A stretch of 64,000 nucleotides of DNA from Fusarium oxysporum f. sp. lycopersici 4287 (GCF_000149955.1 NC_030991.1:3268114-3332113); one strand, 5' to 3'. Shown: positions 1 through 10,884, counted from the stretch's first letter. Notes: generated by a model not told the origin, from the letters alone. Translations and numbers: made by a program.

Positions 1-2165
1 TTGCCGTCTCGATGGATCTGTCTTAGCCAAAAATTGTGGATGTCGACGTGTCTTAACTTTGATGTTAGTTGTGGTCTCTCTTTCTGGACCAGTCCCACTG
101 TTTGTTGATTGTCACAGAGGATGCGTGGTTGGTGTTCTGGATCGAATTGTATCTGACCGAACAGTCGGTATAGAGCTATTGTCTCCCTCGCTGTATGAGA
201 CAGCGATAACAGTTCCGCTTCAGTCGTTGACGTGGTTACAGTCTTCTGTTTTGAAGACTGCCACATGATTGCCCCGCTAAACAACTTCATGAGATAGCCC
301 TGGGTGGATCTTCGAGTCTCTGGATCATCCGCGAACGATGCGTCGCTTGACTGCTGTAGTACTTCATCATCGCCTGTCTCTACTGCTGTGGCCTTATCCA
401 CAGAGCCCGAGAACTCGATGGCATAGTACCGTGTGGTCTGGAGATATGAGAGAACTCTGTTCGCATACCGCAGGTGCTCTGGTGAAGGGTTCATAGCGAA
501 TTGGCTTAACTGGCTAGCTGCATAGGAGACATCTGGTCTTGTTACTACTGCCGCATACAGAACTGATCCTACCTTTTCTTGCATCTCTGTTATCTGTCGA
601 ATAGTGGCCTGTCCTTCGAAAGGTTGGGGACGGTACGACGGAATGAGAGGAGTTGTCGTTCTCATTGATTTGTCGATCCCGAACTTGTTACAAAGTTTGT
701 CGATATATCCATCCTGGCAGATCCAGAGCTTCTTGGCCTTGGTATCTCGAAGGATCCTGATGTCGAGGAAGGTGATTGCTTCTCCCAAATCCTTAATCCC
801 GTATTTGCCGTTTACTGCTGCTTTGAATTCGTTGACTTGTTGGAGGTAGTCAGATTGTGCGATGATGAGAAGATCATCGACGTAAAGAAACAAGACAAGA
901 TGAGTCTCGTTGTTAATGAGAATGCATGGTTCATCTGGGCATTGTTCAAATCCCAGGTCTTTGAGGAACCGTACAAGTTCATGGTACCACAGTTTTGGTG
1001 ACTTACGCAGACCATAGAGCGCTTTGAGCAGTCTCCAGACCTTTCCTGATTGACCATATCCCGGTGGGCATGTGGTGTAGACCTCCTCGTCCATTTCAGC
1101 GTTGACGAAGGCGTTCTTGAAGTCAACTTGGTGACATATCAGCCCAAACGCACAGACGAGAGCCATCAGAATCCGGAAGCTTCGATAAGCACCGGTTGCT
1201 GCGTAGATATCTTCACCAGAATGGTGCTGAAGATCACCTCTGACACAGATGCGGGCTTTGTGACGAATGAGATGTCCTGTATCATCCAGTTTGTAGGTAA
1301 AGACCCATTTGAGCGGCAGTATCTGTTTGCCTTCTGGACAATCAACTAGTTGAAAGGATTTCTTCTCCTTGAGTGAGTTGATCTCGGCGCCTGCAGCTCG
1401 TTTGAAGCCTTCTCTCTCAGGGTGCCGTTTTAGTTGATGCCAGAATTCAGGTGGTGGTAGCAGGTCCCTCCGATGGATTCGGATTGACCGTGCAGCTGCG
1501 AAGGCGTGGGCGATCTGATGTCCCAGCTTCGCGCGTTCCAGTCGTAGAGCGTATGCCTGTCTTCGTGCTCGCTTCTGAACTCGATGTAGGGTGGAGCGCG
1601 GTTTGAGTGTTTCGATTGCATCCTGACCTTTCTGAGACAGTTTGATGTTTCTCCCAGAAGTTGTCCGAAGGTTCTGGAGCACCTCGGCGTCCGTTGTTCC
1701 TTCCTTTCTGGGCGCCTCTTCTCCTGCCATATTTGTCCGAGGATGCGATGATGCTTGATGGAGAGCTGCTTGATTCGGGGGCCGCAACACGTCTGGCTGT
1801 TCAACCTGTATTTCCCCTGCTGTTGCTCGTTCAGGTGAGCTTTGTGGTGTGAGAAGCAACCCTAGTGGAGGTGGCTCTACTTCTGTTTGGATCGAAACAG
1901 GAACTGATGTTGCTATATCCTCCGTGATAGGCAATGGCTCAACATCTTCTTCGTCCAGATCAACTTCGTTGACCGTAATGGCGAGAGCCTGTCCTGATTC
2001 AGGACGAGTTGTGGCAAGCTGTGGATCGTACATGACTTTCTCGTCAATTTGAACATCACGAGATACAATAACACGATCGAGGTGTGGAATCCAAACTTTG
2101 TGGATATTAGTTGCGTCGAATCCGACAAGCCATCCCGTGAGCGCGTTTTCTTGTAGTTTCGCTCT
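1..2165 (-). CDS. Copia reverse transcriptase-RNase H part of pol (partial)
   Basis: From about 2165 the minus strand is open without a stop to position 1, one base out of register with the upstream gag-integrase frame. It begins with the integrase C-terminal motif (LTGWLVGFDATNIHKVW), then a Ser/Pro-rich linker. The RT domain includes QLVDCPEGKQ, KWVFTYK, VDFKNAFVNAEMDEEVYT and the catalytic YVDD at 873-884. RNase H follows with SDASFADD, STTEAELLSLS and a C-terminal RHVDIHNFWLR. The frame leaves the window before its stop. With the slip removed, gag-pol would be one uninterrupted polyprotein, so this copy may be active or recently active. Confidence 0.88.
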
Positions 2166-4773
2166 GGGCCGGACGAGCTTTCTTGTTCTTGATCAATACA
2201 TAGGCGAGAGAGCCAATGATTTTGAGATGTGAGAGGTTCGGCTTTCTGCCATGAACCATCTCAAACGGAGTTTGCCATTGTTTTCGTTGAACCGGGATGC
2301 GATTGAGGAGGCGGGTAGCATGAGCAACGATGTAGGGCCAGAGTTTCTGAGGTAGATTTCCCTGTATTCGAAGCTTGCGAGCGATAGTCATGATCACCCC
2401 CCCAGAACGTTCGGCAGGACCGTTCTGATCTGGCGTATCTGGTGGAGATGGATTGAAGATGATTCCTTTCATTGTAATGAAATGCTTCCATTTCTTACCC
2501 AGACCTTTCTCGCCATCTGATCGGATGTACCGCGTAGTGAAACCCCAGTTGTCGTTTGTAATGGCGAGAAACTCTTGCGTAGCCGACAGGAGTTCCTCTT
2601 GAGCCTTGTTCGGGAGATTGAAGGATACGTGGTAAGCCGAGTGGTCGCAATAAAAGTGAGCGACCCAGGAGTCGGCGTTGAAGGCTTCCTCCATATCGAC
2701 AAGGTCGAGATGTATCCTTTCAAAAGGGTAGGTTCCCCTCCAGGTTGGTACACGTGAGATTTGCTGGTGCGCCTGTCCGAGTTGGCATTCGGGACAAAGC
2801 TCAGATTTTCGTTCAAAGTCGTGAGTGCCAAGTGCGACTCCTTCGACTACTTGAGGCACGTGTTCGAGAGCTTCCTTACGGATATGGCCAAGCCTTGCGT
2901 GCCAGATATCCATAGATGCTATTGCCACTTGAGGTGTTCTCGACTTGGTCGCCATTGCAAATGACTTCACAGCCTCTTGGTGCGACTTTGCCTTGAAGAC
3001 AGCGTCCTTCATGCAAGGTTCGACCACTCGGAAAGCACCATACTTTGTTGCCTTGAAGGCATTTGATCCATCCGAATACTCCATCCAACAGGTCCTAGTA
3101 TTAAAATAGAGGCCTTGTTGTTCGAGAGAGTGCGTGTTGATGAGGTTCCAGTGGAATCCGGGAACATGGGCAACATTCTCGATCTGGATTAAGCCTGGAC
3201 CCGATGGGGTATCAACATGGACTGTGACATTGCCGACACCCGTGATGTATGTGCCTGAGTCGCCAAACTCGATGACTTCATTTTCCAGAGGCTTGTATTT
3301 AGTGAAGCGAGATAGGTCATTGCAGACATGCGTATCCGCGCAGTTATCGAGTCGAAAGCAGTCGCCGTACTCGTCTTTTGCGGTTGTGCTGAGTGCGAAC
3401 TTTGACGTAACAAATGCAGCTCTTGATTTGCGTGGTAACGCGGCAGCAGTGTTTGAAGTCTCGTCTTCTGTCGGAGTCTTGTGTTGATTCTCCGTACTGT
3501 CAGACTGCCAGAACTTAGGTAGGTTGATCTTGTTTCTCCTAAAGTTCTTTTCGATGTTTGTCCGAAGCCTCCTGCTCCCTTTGACTGCAGTGATGACTTT
3601 CGATTGGACTTGGATGGCTGGTGTCCATCCTTCTGGTGCCTTCGAAGGATTTAGGTAGTAGCAGTCAGCATACTTGTGAGACATGCCACAGACGCACTGT
3701 TGAGGGTTTGTGCTCGAAGATGAAGGTTGTGTTCGCTGTCTTTTCTGCTGGGGCTGGCTCTCCTCGTTTTGCGAGTCCCAGCCATAGTCATGCTTCCTAT
3801 CTTGGAATGTGGCATGGGCTGCTCGTCCCCTAGTAGCGTTCTCCTTCGGTGGTGCCATTGTTCTGAATTGCCTAATACAGAATCCGATCGTGATCTTCTT
3901 CTCGGAGAGGGTTGGGTTGAGCTTGCGGAAGGTCCTGAGAGCTCTGTTCGTTGTATTCTGAGCTTTCTGAACAATAGTGGCATCATCATTTTGATCATTT
4001 TCGTCCTCTTCAGAATCAGCCGAGCTTGCAACGGTGATAGAGCCGTTACTGGCATGGTCAGGGTTAATCTCGTTAAGCGCGGTGAGAAAAGCGTTTGAGA
4101 TCTTCTCCATTGCTTTTGCTGCCTCCCTGATGAGGTTCTTCTCGTTCTCAACCTGAGCTTCTTTGGACTTCATGTAGTTGTAGAACGGTGGGTTGACTTC
4201 ACGAGATGCTTCAATGAACGCATCACAAATCTGTGACTCGCTGAGATTCTCGATCTTGTAACGCTTGGCGTTGCTGACGAGAGCAGGCCAGCGGCTAAGC
4301 CATTTGTCAAGACTAGTGTTGCCAGGGCCTTTCTTAAGCGATTCGAACTCGGTCCTGACATTCTGCTTCTGATCTTTCGCAGTGGGTTGGATGCTATCAG
4401 CCAGCGCGATGAGTTTGCCGCGGACGTCATGGATTCCGAGGTAGTGTTGCTTGAACTCCTGGCACACCGTGAGGTCGATGCGATCAGAGACCTTGTCATA
4501 TTTCTTCTTCTCGCTCTCGTAGATAGCCTGGAGGCTGTGGTATTTCTGGATCGTATCCTTGCTCGCTGAGTCTGATGGTTTGGTCGCAGTAAAGACCAGG
4601 TTTTCGATCCCTTCTGGATCACAATAGTTCCAGACATCATTACGCACGGCAAGGTCCTCGATAGAATTAATCCAGTTCGTCCAGTCTTCACGGGCGTTGA
4701 GCATAGCGAGGTTATGGTCTTTGATCGACATCTTGTGTTTGATGATTTTTGGTAAAGGCAATGTTAACTTCAC
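2107..4773 (-). CDS. Copia gag-protease-integrase polyprotein (frame-shifted before RT)
   Basis: This 888-codon frame starts at ATG 4773. The N-terminal ~330 residues are gag-like. A zinc-knuckle-like Cys/His cluster (CVCGMSHKYADC) follows near residue 355. The aspartic protease has an active-site region DNCADTHVCND. The integrase zinc domain shows H-x4-H (HARLGH) followed by CPEC. The DDE core is visible as HLDLVDM, RSDGEKG and NGPAERSGG. The last ~23 residues before the stop at 2107 are out of frame with family members, which continue into the RT frame. An extra C in GGCCCAGAG around 2166-2170 explains the break. The protein makes the virus-like particle and inserts the cDNA copy. Confidence 0.9.
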   Translation of the reverse strand: MKLTLPLPKIIKHKMSIKDHNLAMLNAREDWTNWINSIEDLAVRNDVWNYCDPEGIENLVFTATKPSDSASKDTIQKYHSLQAIYESEKKKYDKVSDRIDLTVCQEFKQHYLGIHDVRGKLIALADSIQPTAKDQKQNVRTEFESLKKGPGNTSLDKWLSRWPALVSNAKRYKIENLSESQICDAFIEASREVNPPFYNYMKSKEAQVENEKNLIREAAKAMEKISNAFLTALNEINPDHASNGSITVASSADSEEDENDQNDDATIVQKAQNTTNRALRTFRKLNPTLSEKKITIGFCIRQFRTMAPPKENATRGRAAHATFQDRKHDYGWDSQNEESQPQQKRQRTQPSSSSTNPQQCVCGMSHKYADCYYLNPSKAPEGWTPAIQVQSKVITAVKGSRRLRTNIEKNFRRNKINLPKFWQSDSTENQHKTPTEDETSNTAAALPRKSRAAFVTSKFALSTTAKDEYGDCFRLDNCADTHVCNDLSRFTKYKPLENEVIEFGDSGTYITGVGNVTVHVDTPSGPGLIQIENVAHVPGFHWNLINTHSLEQQGLYFNTRTCWMEYSDGSNAFKATKYGAFRVVEPCMKDAVFKAKSHQEAVKSFAMATKSRTPQVAIASMDIWHARLGHIRKEALEHVPQVVEGVALGTHDFERKSELCPECQLGQAHQQISRVPTWRGTYPFERIHLDLVDMEEAFNADSWVAHFYCDHSAYHVSFNLPNKAQEELLSATQEFLAITNDNWGFTTRYIRSDGEKGLGKKWKHFITMKGIIFNPSPPDTPDQNGPAERSGGVIMTIARKLRIQGNLPQKLWPYIVAHATRLLNRIPVQRKQWQTPFEMVHGRKPNLSHLKIIGSLAYVLIKNKKARPAQSETTRKRAHGMACRIRRN

Positions 4774-5036
4774 TTTTTAGTTGACTTCTATTTAATGCGT
4801 TAGCTTCCTTTTTTATTGAAATCATTATGAAAATATCAGTTTTTCTGAGTCTTCTCTGTAGTTGCTGCTTTCGCGGCTGGTGATGAACCCCGCAGTAAGC
4901 ATAATGCAACCGGTCCAACTTCGTTCCGGTTTCTCTGAAGAGAATTTCCTGTCGGAAGAAAGATTTCATTGCGTCCAGGTTGACAGGAAAGCTGGTAATG
5001 GTGATAAATATCGCGTGCGACGTAGCGAAAGAGTCT

Positions 5037-5049
5037 CCGGGCTCATAAC
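5037..5049 (-). other. Primer binding site (half tRNA-iMet type)
   Basis: Read on the minus strand the site is GTTATGAGCCCGG, whose first 11 bases are complementary to the GGGCUCAUAAC anticodon region of initiator tRNA-Met. Drosophila copia and several fungal copia elements prime from such an internal tRNA cleavage. It sits immediately inside the LTR, which supports both calls. Confidence 0.75.
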
Positions 5050-5228
5050 TGTCGCACTGAGCGTGCTTAAAGGGTTAGAGTGAATATGATGAGCAGCAGT
5101 AGTGAGTTGATTGGTTCTATCTTCAGTGTGGGGTATTCCATCCCACAGGTTTTACTTTAAATCACCCAGCTTGATTACTAAGGGCTGTTGTTCCTGAGGA
5201 TCATTGAGACCATGCCCGGCCTGCGACA
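5050..5228 (-). repeat. 5' LTR of the copia element
   Basis: A 179-bp segment is bounded by a perfect 7-bp inverted terminal repeat: TGTCGCA at 5050-5056 and TGCGACA at 5222-5228. It therefore has the TG...CA ends expected of an LTR. It directly abuts the tRNA-Met primer binding site at 5037-5049 (minus-strand GTTATGAGCCCGG). The flanking five bases outside the LTR, 5229-5233 (CAGCA), are the predicted target-site duplication. The partner copy cannot be checked here because the 3' LTR is outside the window. Confidence 0.8.
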
Positions 5229-5370
5229 CAGCATTTTCATATTATTTCGCAGGCACATTTCACCAATCGAGGTTGTAATCACGATGAGGATAATCGCAAA
5301 CAGATCGATTCAACAATTCTAAATTACCTCCCACTCGCAACTTCAAAAGCAAAGGAACAGAAACACGACT

Positions 5371-6573
5371 CTATGGTCCGCGACTGCGCATCGCCCGGGT
5401 CGATCGATATTGTAGTTTGGGAAGTTCCATTTCGACATCGATGCCCTCGTCAGCTTCCATGATATTTGGATCCACAGCCATAGGTGCCGTGGGATCTGCT
5501 GCGATAATAGGTTCGGCAGCTTCGAGTTTTGCGGGCTCTAACTTGTTCTCCTCCTTAGTGGGTGTCGGACTGCTTTCCTTGTGGTCAACCGCCATGTCGC
5601 GGCGCACACTTACGGGCCGCCGCGTCCGGACTTTGCCCATCTCGCCTGTTTCCTTTGCTAGTTCAGGCTCTTCACGCTCAACGCGCTCCATTTCTGTCTT
5701 GGCCATCTCGAGGACCTCCGTCAGTCGTTTCTGTACCTTACTGATCTCGTCGTTGCAGTCGCCATCGCGAAGAAACTGATGAGCACCGTGCTCACACATA
5801 CTCTGCACAAACTCGAGGCCCTTGTCTAGCTTATCGTATACATCTGGTGGTTGGTCACCAGCACCGGGTCGGGATATCGACATAGGACCGAATCGCCTGC
5901 TGCTCATGTATCGTAGTGAAGGGATGGCGTCGTCATTGCTTCCATCCTCTGATACTTCTTGCTCCGCAAGCTTCTTGATCTGGGCAACTCTTGCGGCCAT
6001 CTTGGCTTTACGCATCAGGTTTCGACTTGACGAGACGAACCTCACAAGGTCGTCAAAGAAGCTCTGAACATAGCAATCATAATAGACAATGATCATGCTC
6101 CGTGTGCGATAGGCGGCAGGGGCGTCTTCGTTGGACGTCATGGATGGCGACTTGGGCTTCTTCCTTACCCGAGCTCGTGCTCTAGCTTGTGCGGCTTTCA
6201 TGATCTCTTGTTGCTGACGAATGGAGCCAGGGCTTGGGGCGTGCACCTTAGGTGTCTCGGGCTTGACTGATGTCTGTGCTGTGTTGTCGCCTGCGCCATC
6301 TTTGAGGATGTCCTCGTTCCCTGGAGCCTCGGCGTGAACTACTGGAGGATCATCTTTAGGCTTGAGGGACTCGGTTGAGCCTTTGTTGCGAAGTGACTTT
6401 GTCTCCGCACTTTTGCCCTCTGCGGCAGCAACAGCGGCCAACTCGGCCTGGCGTCGGTCGACCTGGCCGCTGAGGTCGTCGAGTCGCTGTAACCAGTCCG
6501 GGACGTCGTTGACAAGATTCTTGAGGGCATCCATCGCCAAGTCGCGAAAGCTTGGTTCTCGTGGGGGAGTCAT
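5371..6573 (-). CDS. Conserved hypothetical protein, coiled-coil and low complexity
   Basis: An uninterrupted 400-codon frame begins at ATG 6573. The N-terminal 60 residues are helical and heptad-like (DALKNLVNDVPDWLQRLDDL), followed by an acidic/polar linker. A more ordered core spans about residues 155-215, with the stretch RTRSMIIVYYDCYVQSFFDD and a basic helix rich in Arg/Lys. A second core at about 240-300 contains VYDKLDKGLEFVQSMCEHG and a long charged helix. The C-terminus is acidic, then ends in a basic tail. I recognise this as the type of conserved, uncharacterised protein common in filamentous ascomycetes but know no function. It lies 143 bp beyond the copia LTR, whose insertion is in its downstream flank. 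Confidence 0.75.
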   Translation of the reverse strand: MTPPREPSFRDLAMDALKNLVNDVPDWLQRLDDLSGQVDRRQAELAAVAAAEGKSAETKSLRNKGSTESLKPKDDPPVVHAEAPGNEDILKDGAGDNTAQTSVKPETPKVHAPSPGSIRQQQEIMKAAQARARARVRKKPKSPSMTSNEDAPAAYRTRSMIIVYYDCYVQSFFDDLVRFVSSSRNLMRKAKMAARVAQIKKLAEQEVSEDGSNDDAIPSLRYMSSRRFGPMSISRPGAGDQPPDVYDKLDKGLEFVQSMCEHGAHQFLRDGDCNDEISKVQKRLTEVLEMAKTEMERVEREEPELAKETGEMGKVRTRRPVSVRRDMAVDHKESSPTPTKEENKLEPAKLEAAEPIIAADPTAPMAVDPNIMEADEGIDVEMELPKLQYRSTRAMRSRGP

Positions 6574-8005
6574 GTTGAAATTATGATAGTAGGAGTCTAA
6601 TGGGTAGGAATTAAAACGATCAGGAGAGCATCGGAAACTTAGCCGTTGAACGGGGCATGAAGCTGAAATGACAGTGTCGAAAGACGGGCAGTTCCAATCT
6701 TATCACAAAAGTAGAGAATGGACAAGGAATTGATCATTGATTGCATTGTGACTAGTCCATTCTTTATATGTCTCGGAGGGACGCAGGGAGTCTCCTGTAA
6801 GCTACCGACCCAGCTCCCGTCCTGCGCAACACTTTCGCGGACAGCGCGGACAGAGCGGACACCCCTGTCAAGCCCAAGCCACTACTCGGTAGAGTTGTCT
6901 CATTTCCCACCCGCTTTACTCTCCGAAAACAGGGAAGCTTGTCTTTGCTTAGTCGTGTTGGTGCTGGGGTTTTTTGAAGGGTCGTAATGACCAGGGTACC
7001 CCCGTCACATCGTCACGCTACTCTTTTTCTACGCGGGACATGGGCCAGGGGACACGGAAGTAATCCACCCAACGCTTGTACCTGCGGGTCTCATTTTGCA
7101 CTGGCAGTCAATTGTGCATATGCAACGCGCCTCTCTCGTGCAGCCCAGGTACAGACCTCCGCTTGGCCGCGAAATTGATCAGCGTTTCCAACAGAGGCCG
7201 GAACCCAGCTCTTCTGGGCTTCTACGGTGGCAAGTCATCTCTGGTACGGATGATAGTAGACGCGGTCAATTGTTATCGCAAAATGACAATCAAGGAACTA
7301 GCATATGGAGAAATTCTGCGTCTTTGGAGAACAACATGACCGGACCGCACGGATAAAGGGCCGGCGCAACACGCCATGCGATAAGCCACGTGTCATGGCA
7401 AGTCCATGTACCAAGTCTCGAACGTTGTGGCCCGGCCGCTGGACCGTGGGATCTCGCAGCGCGGCCATCAAGCTCGCCCCAAGAGGCGTGAGCCGTTACT
7501 AAGTCTTTCCCAATCTACTTCGCAGCTGGACTACGCCATGGTGTTTTTGATCCACCTTGCAATTGGCATGCTAACTAAAGACGGCCAATCCTTTCAGACG
7601 TAATAGTACGTTGGCAACAACCTCGGTGACTGAAGTCAAGGCGGCTCATCCAGGCATCGCCGTAGCCAGCGTTCCCTGGGAGGATTTGGGTTCGCCTGTT
7701 TACTTGCTCCGACAGCGTGCTTCTTTGACCAAAATAGTCTATGTCTCAACTTTAAATTGATAGCCTGACTTGTTACAAGACAAACGAGATCTCACTCGGA
7801 GCTGGTCTGACGTGCACTTGAGCTATATCATGCTAGCCCGACCCGTCTACCAACGCCAATCATGCAACAGTTGGAGCACACCTCTCGACATCCTACAAAC
7901 TCTTTGCATTGTCGCAAGCGCTACTGCTTCAACTAGCTGAAGAGACAGTCGTCAGGCAGTGTAGGGTACCTCATTGGCATCTCGTTACTTTACTGCAATG
8001 ATGGG
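6574..8005. other. Intergenic, no supported gene
   Basis: About 1.4 kb separates the start of the 400-residue protein gene from the end of the small Cys/charged protein gene. Short open frames occur (for example around 7076-7600) but lack recognisable domains or splice-supported extension. I see no repeat or RNA gene. The first few hundred bases above 6573 are the likely promoter of the conserved protein. Confidence 0.5.
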
Positions 8006-8419
8006 TTAGTCACTCATGTAGTGTTCCTCGTCGCACACAATGCCTGTGCGAATAAACAAAGAAAGGAAATCATATTCTAGACCCACCTGGCCAAGGGATT
8101 GCAGCCTGTGATCATGCTCCTCTCTCATACGGTATATTTGACCAAGTACTTCTTGCATCTCGGCACACGTTCGCTCGATGGTCGCATTTCGGTTGCCCTC
8201 CCTCTGCCAGCGCTGAACGTCGCGATACATCTTGTCGTACCGGCGCTGCTTCTTCTCCATATCCTGGCAGAGTTTGCAGTTATCTCTCTTGGTCCTGGTT
8301 TCGTAGACAAGCTTCAGGCCGCACGTCTCGCCCATCCGGTATTCTTTGTTGCACTGTTGGCGGAAGTGACCCCAACGCCAGTAGCCGCAGGCCCAGCGCG
8401 TTTGATCAAAGTAGCACAT
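8006..8419 (-). CDS. Small Cys- and charge-rich hypothetical protein
   Basis: The frame from ATG 8419 encodes 137 residues. The N-terminal third is rich in aromatic residues and cysteines (positions near 2, 11, 23, 33, 48 and 51, the last two as CKLC), and could bind a metal. The middle is a strongly charged, helical stretch (MEKKQRRYDKMYRDVQRW) and no signal peptide is visible. A potential donor (CAG|GTGGGT) near 8090 and acceptor (GCACAG) near 8048 would remove 43 bp and change the last residues, but no clear branch site is present, so the unspliced end is given. The family looks familiar from Fusarium-type genomes, but no function is known to me. Confidence 0.55.
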   Translation of the reverse strand: MCYFDQTRWACGYWRWGHFRQQCNKEYRMGETCGLKLVYETRTKRDNCKLCQDMEKKQRRYDKMYRDVQRWQREGNRNATIERTCAEMQEVLGQIYRMREEHDHRLQSLGQVGLEYDFLSLFIRTGIVCDEEHYMSD

Positions 8420-9229
8420 CACCGAATGATGGTAAAAGAGTTCCAGTGGCGAGCTTTCGGGACGGAAAGGGCAAGGTAGCGCTAGCCCACGGCGGCCTGG
8501 GCAAAAACTGCGTTGTAAGGCGACAAACTGCTTTACAACGACTGGCGTATTATGCTCAACTCAAGTACAATCAACATTGAACTGTCAGGTAAAAAGATGG
8601 ATGATCTGTCAGAGTGGCAAGGGGATGGCGTGAGGTTGAATGGATACCAAAACAAGACACTGATGCTGAGGGTTCCGTCCACTGGTCCCGTGGCTCAACA
8701 GCGAACTGGGTCAAATGGTTGGCTCACATTGAACTGTTGGTTGGTAGATGAGTTGCCAAGATTGGGAAGTCGGATTGACCGATTACCCAGTGCCGCTGCG
8801 CAAATAAACCTCCCCTGGTTACTCTCCGGGCCCATCATGCACGCTCGTCGCTGCCTCTTCCATCCACAGATCGCTATCCACTTGGAAATAGTCTCTTCAA
8901 AAGAAGAAGTACCAGGTGTCTGTTTTGTGTACGGCCATTCAATTACGAATTGTGTAATTTACCGCCAATCAATAATACTCTTCAGCGATTCAATATGCCT
9001 GGCTGGTACTTAGTGGTAATTGGTTTTGCGACGCATCTCTGAACTGTGCGTCTGTCCAGCTCGGTTGCTCGTGCTCGTCAATTTCAACTGATTAGATCTC
9101 GACACAAAAAGTGATCAACTTAACAGAACCTTTCTCTATATACGCTCCCAAGCTGCTGTAGATGACTGATCCATTGTGACATCAAGGCCCCAAACTCAGC
9201 TGCTTCGCGACCTATTTCTTCACTCATCC
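8420..9229. other. Intergenic, no supported gene
   Basis: The stretch between the small Cys-rich gene and the 3' end of the GNAT gene contains one open frame on the plus strand (8552-9013) with no domain signature or splice structure. I treat it as noncoding. Confidence 0.45.
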
Positions 9230-10884
9230 CTAGGCTTTTCGCCAAAGCTCTTTATATTCTGCCCATTTGCAAAAGCCTGCCAAGTTTCATTGTCAGCATG
9301 TGATAGCTGCGAAAGCCCTGAGAATCTTACTGACCTAAAGACTGCAGCACATTTTCGTCCGATCTGCTGCCATCAACAAACATTCCAACCATTCCTCTCT
9401 CACTCAGGGTCTGCCGACAAGCCAGGAGCAATCTCGTAGCCACCGAGTCACGACGATTGACCATATCCGGGTCTTCATCTAATTTGACAGTCAGCCAATG
9501 TCAGATAACATGGTTTGGATTGTGGACGACCTTTGATGCAGATGCACGAAACTCCTCCAATGCCTTGTCCGATTGAGGCTGGCCATGGAATATCTGCGCC
9601 GCAAGGGCTCCCATTATTTGGAAAATATGTTATTGCCGCAGCTACCAGATTTTCCCCTTCAAGCCCGACTACAATGTCGTTCACATAGCAAGTGTCCATA
9701 GTTTTGGCGTATTGGTCGTACCACCCAAACCGGTATCTCTTCTGTGACTCCTTATTTGCCATCTCGACAACCTTCTGGTAATCTGCTGTCTGACATGGCC
9801 TGAAAGTCAAGCCAGCGGAAGCCAGATCAGGAACTGGATGGTCGGCAAATCTCAAGAGCCAATCGAGCACCCGCCGCCCGTTTCCAGGTGTGGATTCCTT
9901 CATGTTCCAACCTCGTTTTTCGAACCACTCCGTATCGGTTTCAGGAACGGGCAGACCGTAGAGTAATCTTGGAAATGTGCTTCCAAGTTGAATGATTCCG
10001 ACACCTCGAATCTTTTTAAGTTTGCTCGCGACCTCGTCGTGGAGGAAGCGCCCAACACCTTGGCCCCGAAAGTCTTTATGAACGATGATGGCGGCTATTG
10101 ATCCAATCAGTCGGTCGCCACTACTATCCGTAAACGTTGTGAATGTTGCACAAAATCCAATGGCCTCCCCTTTATGGGGTTCTCTCACCAAGTAATGCAT
10201 GGCATATCCATCGCGTTTCAAGCGAGAACCAAGAGTTGACCGATTTAGATAGAACTTGGAAGGCAAACATGCTTCCCATAAAGCGTGGGTCTCTGGGAGA
10301 TCTCTGTCGTAGTCCCATTTCAGGAGCGGCCAAGTTGGCGGGGGAGGAGAGTTACGGGTCTTTGGCGTGGCCTCTGTTGTCGGCCGTTCACTTGTCAAAA
10401 GAACGGCGACGGCTTGTAAGTCTGCCACAAAGTACCCCGGACACTGAATGAGAGTTGGGAAACCATACGCGCGGGCCCCCTTTTCCGAAACTTCACAGCA
10501 GGCTACCAGCACTAAAGGGCGCTCTTCACACACCTCACGAGCAACCTCGGCGAGTTCAAGCTGAAATAAACCTTCCTCTGTCGAGAAGCCAGTCAGCACG
10601 AAGATAACGACTCGTGCTCGCTTGATGAATGCCACATGAATGCCGGTAATGCCACGCTCCTTACTATAAGGAACATGCCGGATCCAAGGATGTGTGCGCG
10701 CAAGTGCTTTACCGAGAGGCTCGAAAGGATCACCTGCGTTGGTAGGACTCTGGTCTAACGGAACAACAGCAGGTGTTAATAACAAGACTAAATCTTCTTC
10801 ACCAAGGTTCTTTTGAAGGGGAATCAGGTCTTGGTGATCCCATAGTAAAGTGGCCGGTGAGCTCTGGCTTTGTATAGTTGACAT
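9230..10884 (-). CDS. GNAT acetyltransferase with a GH3 C-terminal-domain remnant (3 exons)
   Basis: The model is exons 10884-9531, 9478-9335 and 9276-9230, giving 514 residues from ATG 10884. Residues ~10-165 resemble the C-terminal domain of fungal GH3 beta-N-acetylglucosaminidases (LLWDHQDLIPL, VLLLTPAVVPL). Residues ~185-end are GNAT-like, with acetyl-CoA motif RGQGVG at 273-278 and a second GNAT half ending GMVGMFVDGSRSDENVLQSL. Splicing restores the family C-terminus: intron 9479-9530 has an unusual donor GTCGTC with a CTGAC branch, and intron 9277-9334 uses GTCAGT...GCAG. Only this junction keeps the frame to LGFCKWAEYKELW. Family members usually carry an N-terminal GH3 catalytic barrel before this part. 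I find none upstream, so sugar hydrolysis is unlikely and an acyltransferase role on an unknown substrate is inferred. Confidence 0.8.

Larger units (their letters stand above)
1..5228 (-). mobile_element. Ty1/copia LTR retrotransposon, 5' part (3' end outside window)
   Basis: The minus strand carries a copia-order element: LTR, primer binding site, gag, protease, integrase, reverse transcriptase and RNase H. The domain order integrase before RT places it in Ty1/copia rather than Ty3/gypsy. The 5' LTR is at 5050-5228. The primer binding site at 5037-5049 matches the anticodon region of initiator tRNA-Met, as is known for copia-type half-tRNA priming. The gag-to-integrase frame is open over 888 codons, and the RT/RNase H frame is open from about 2165 to the window edge, so apart from a single one-base slip the copy looks young. 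The second LTR and any matching target-site duplication are beyond position 1. Confidence 0.93.

Noticed and set aside
604..1349. Plus-strand open frames across the copia RT region
   Set aside because: They are antisense shadows of the minus-strand RT/RNase H frame, which carries YVDD and other motifs.
8552..9013. 153-codon plus-strand frame
   Set aside because: No domain, no splice support, and composition typical of intergenic DNA.
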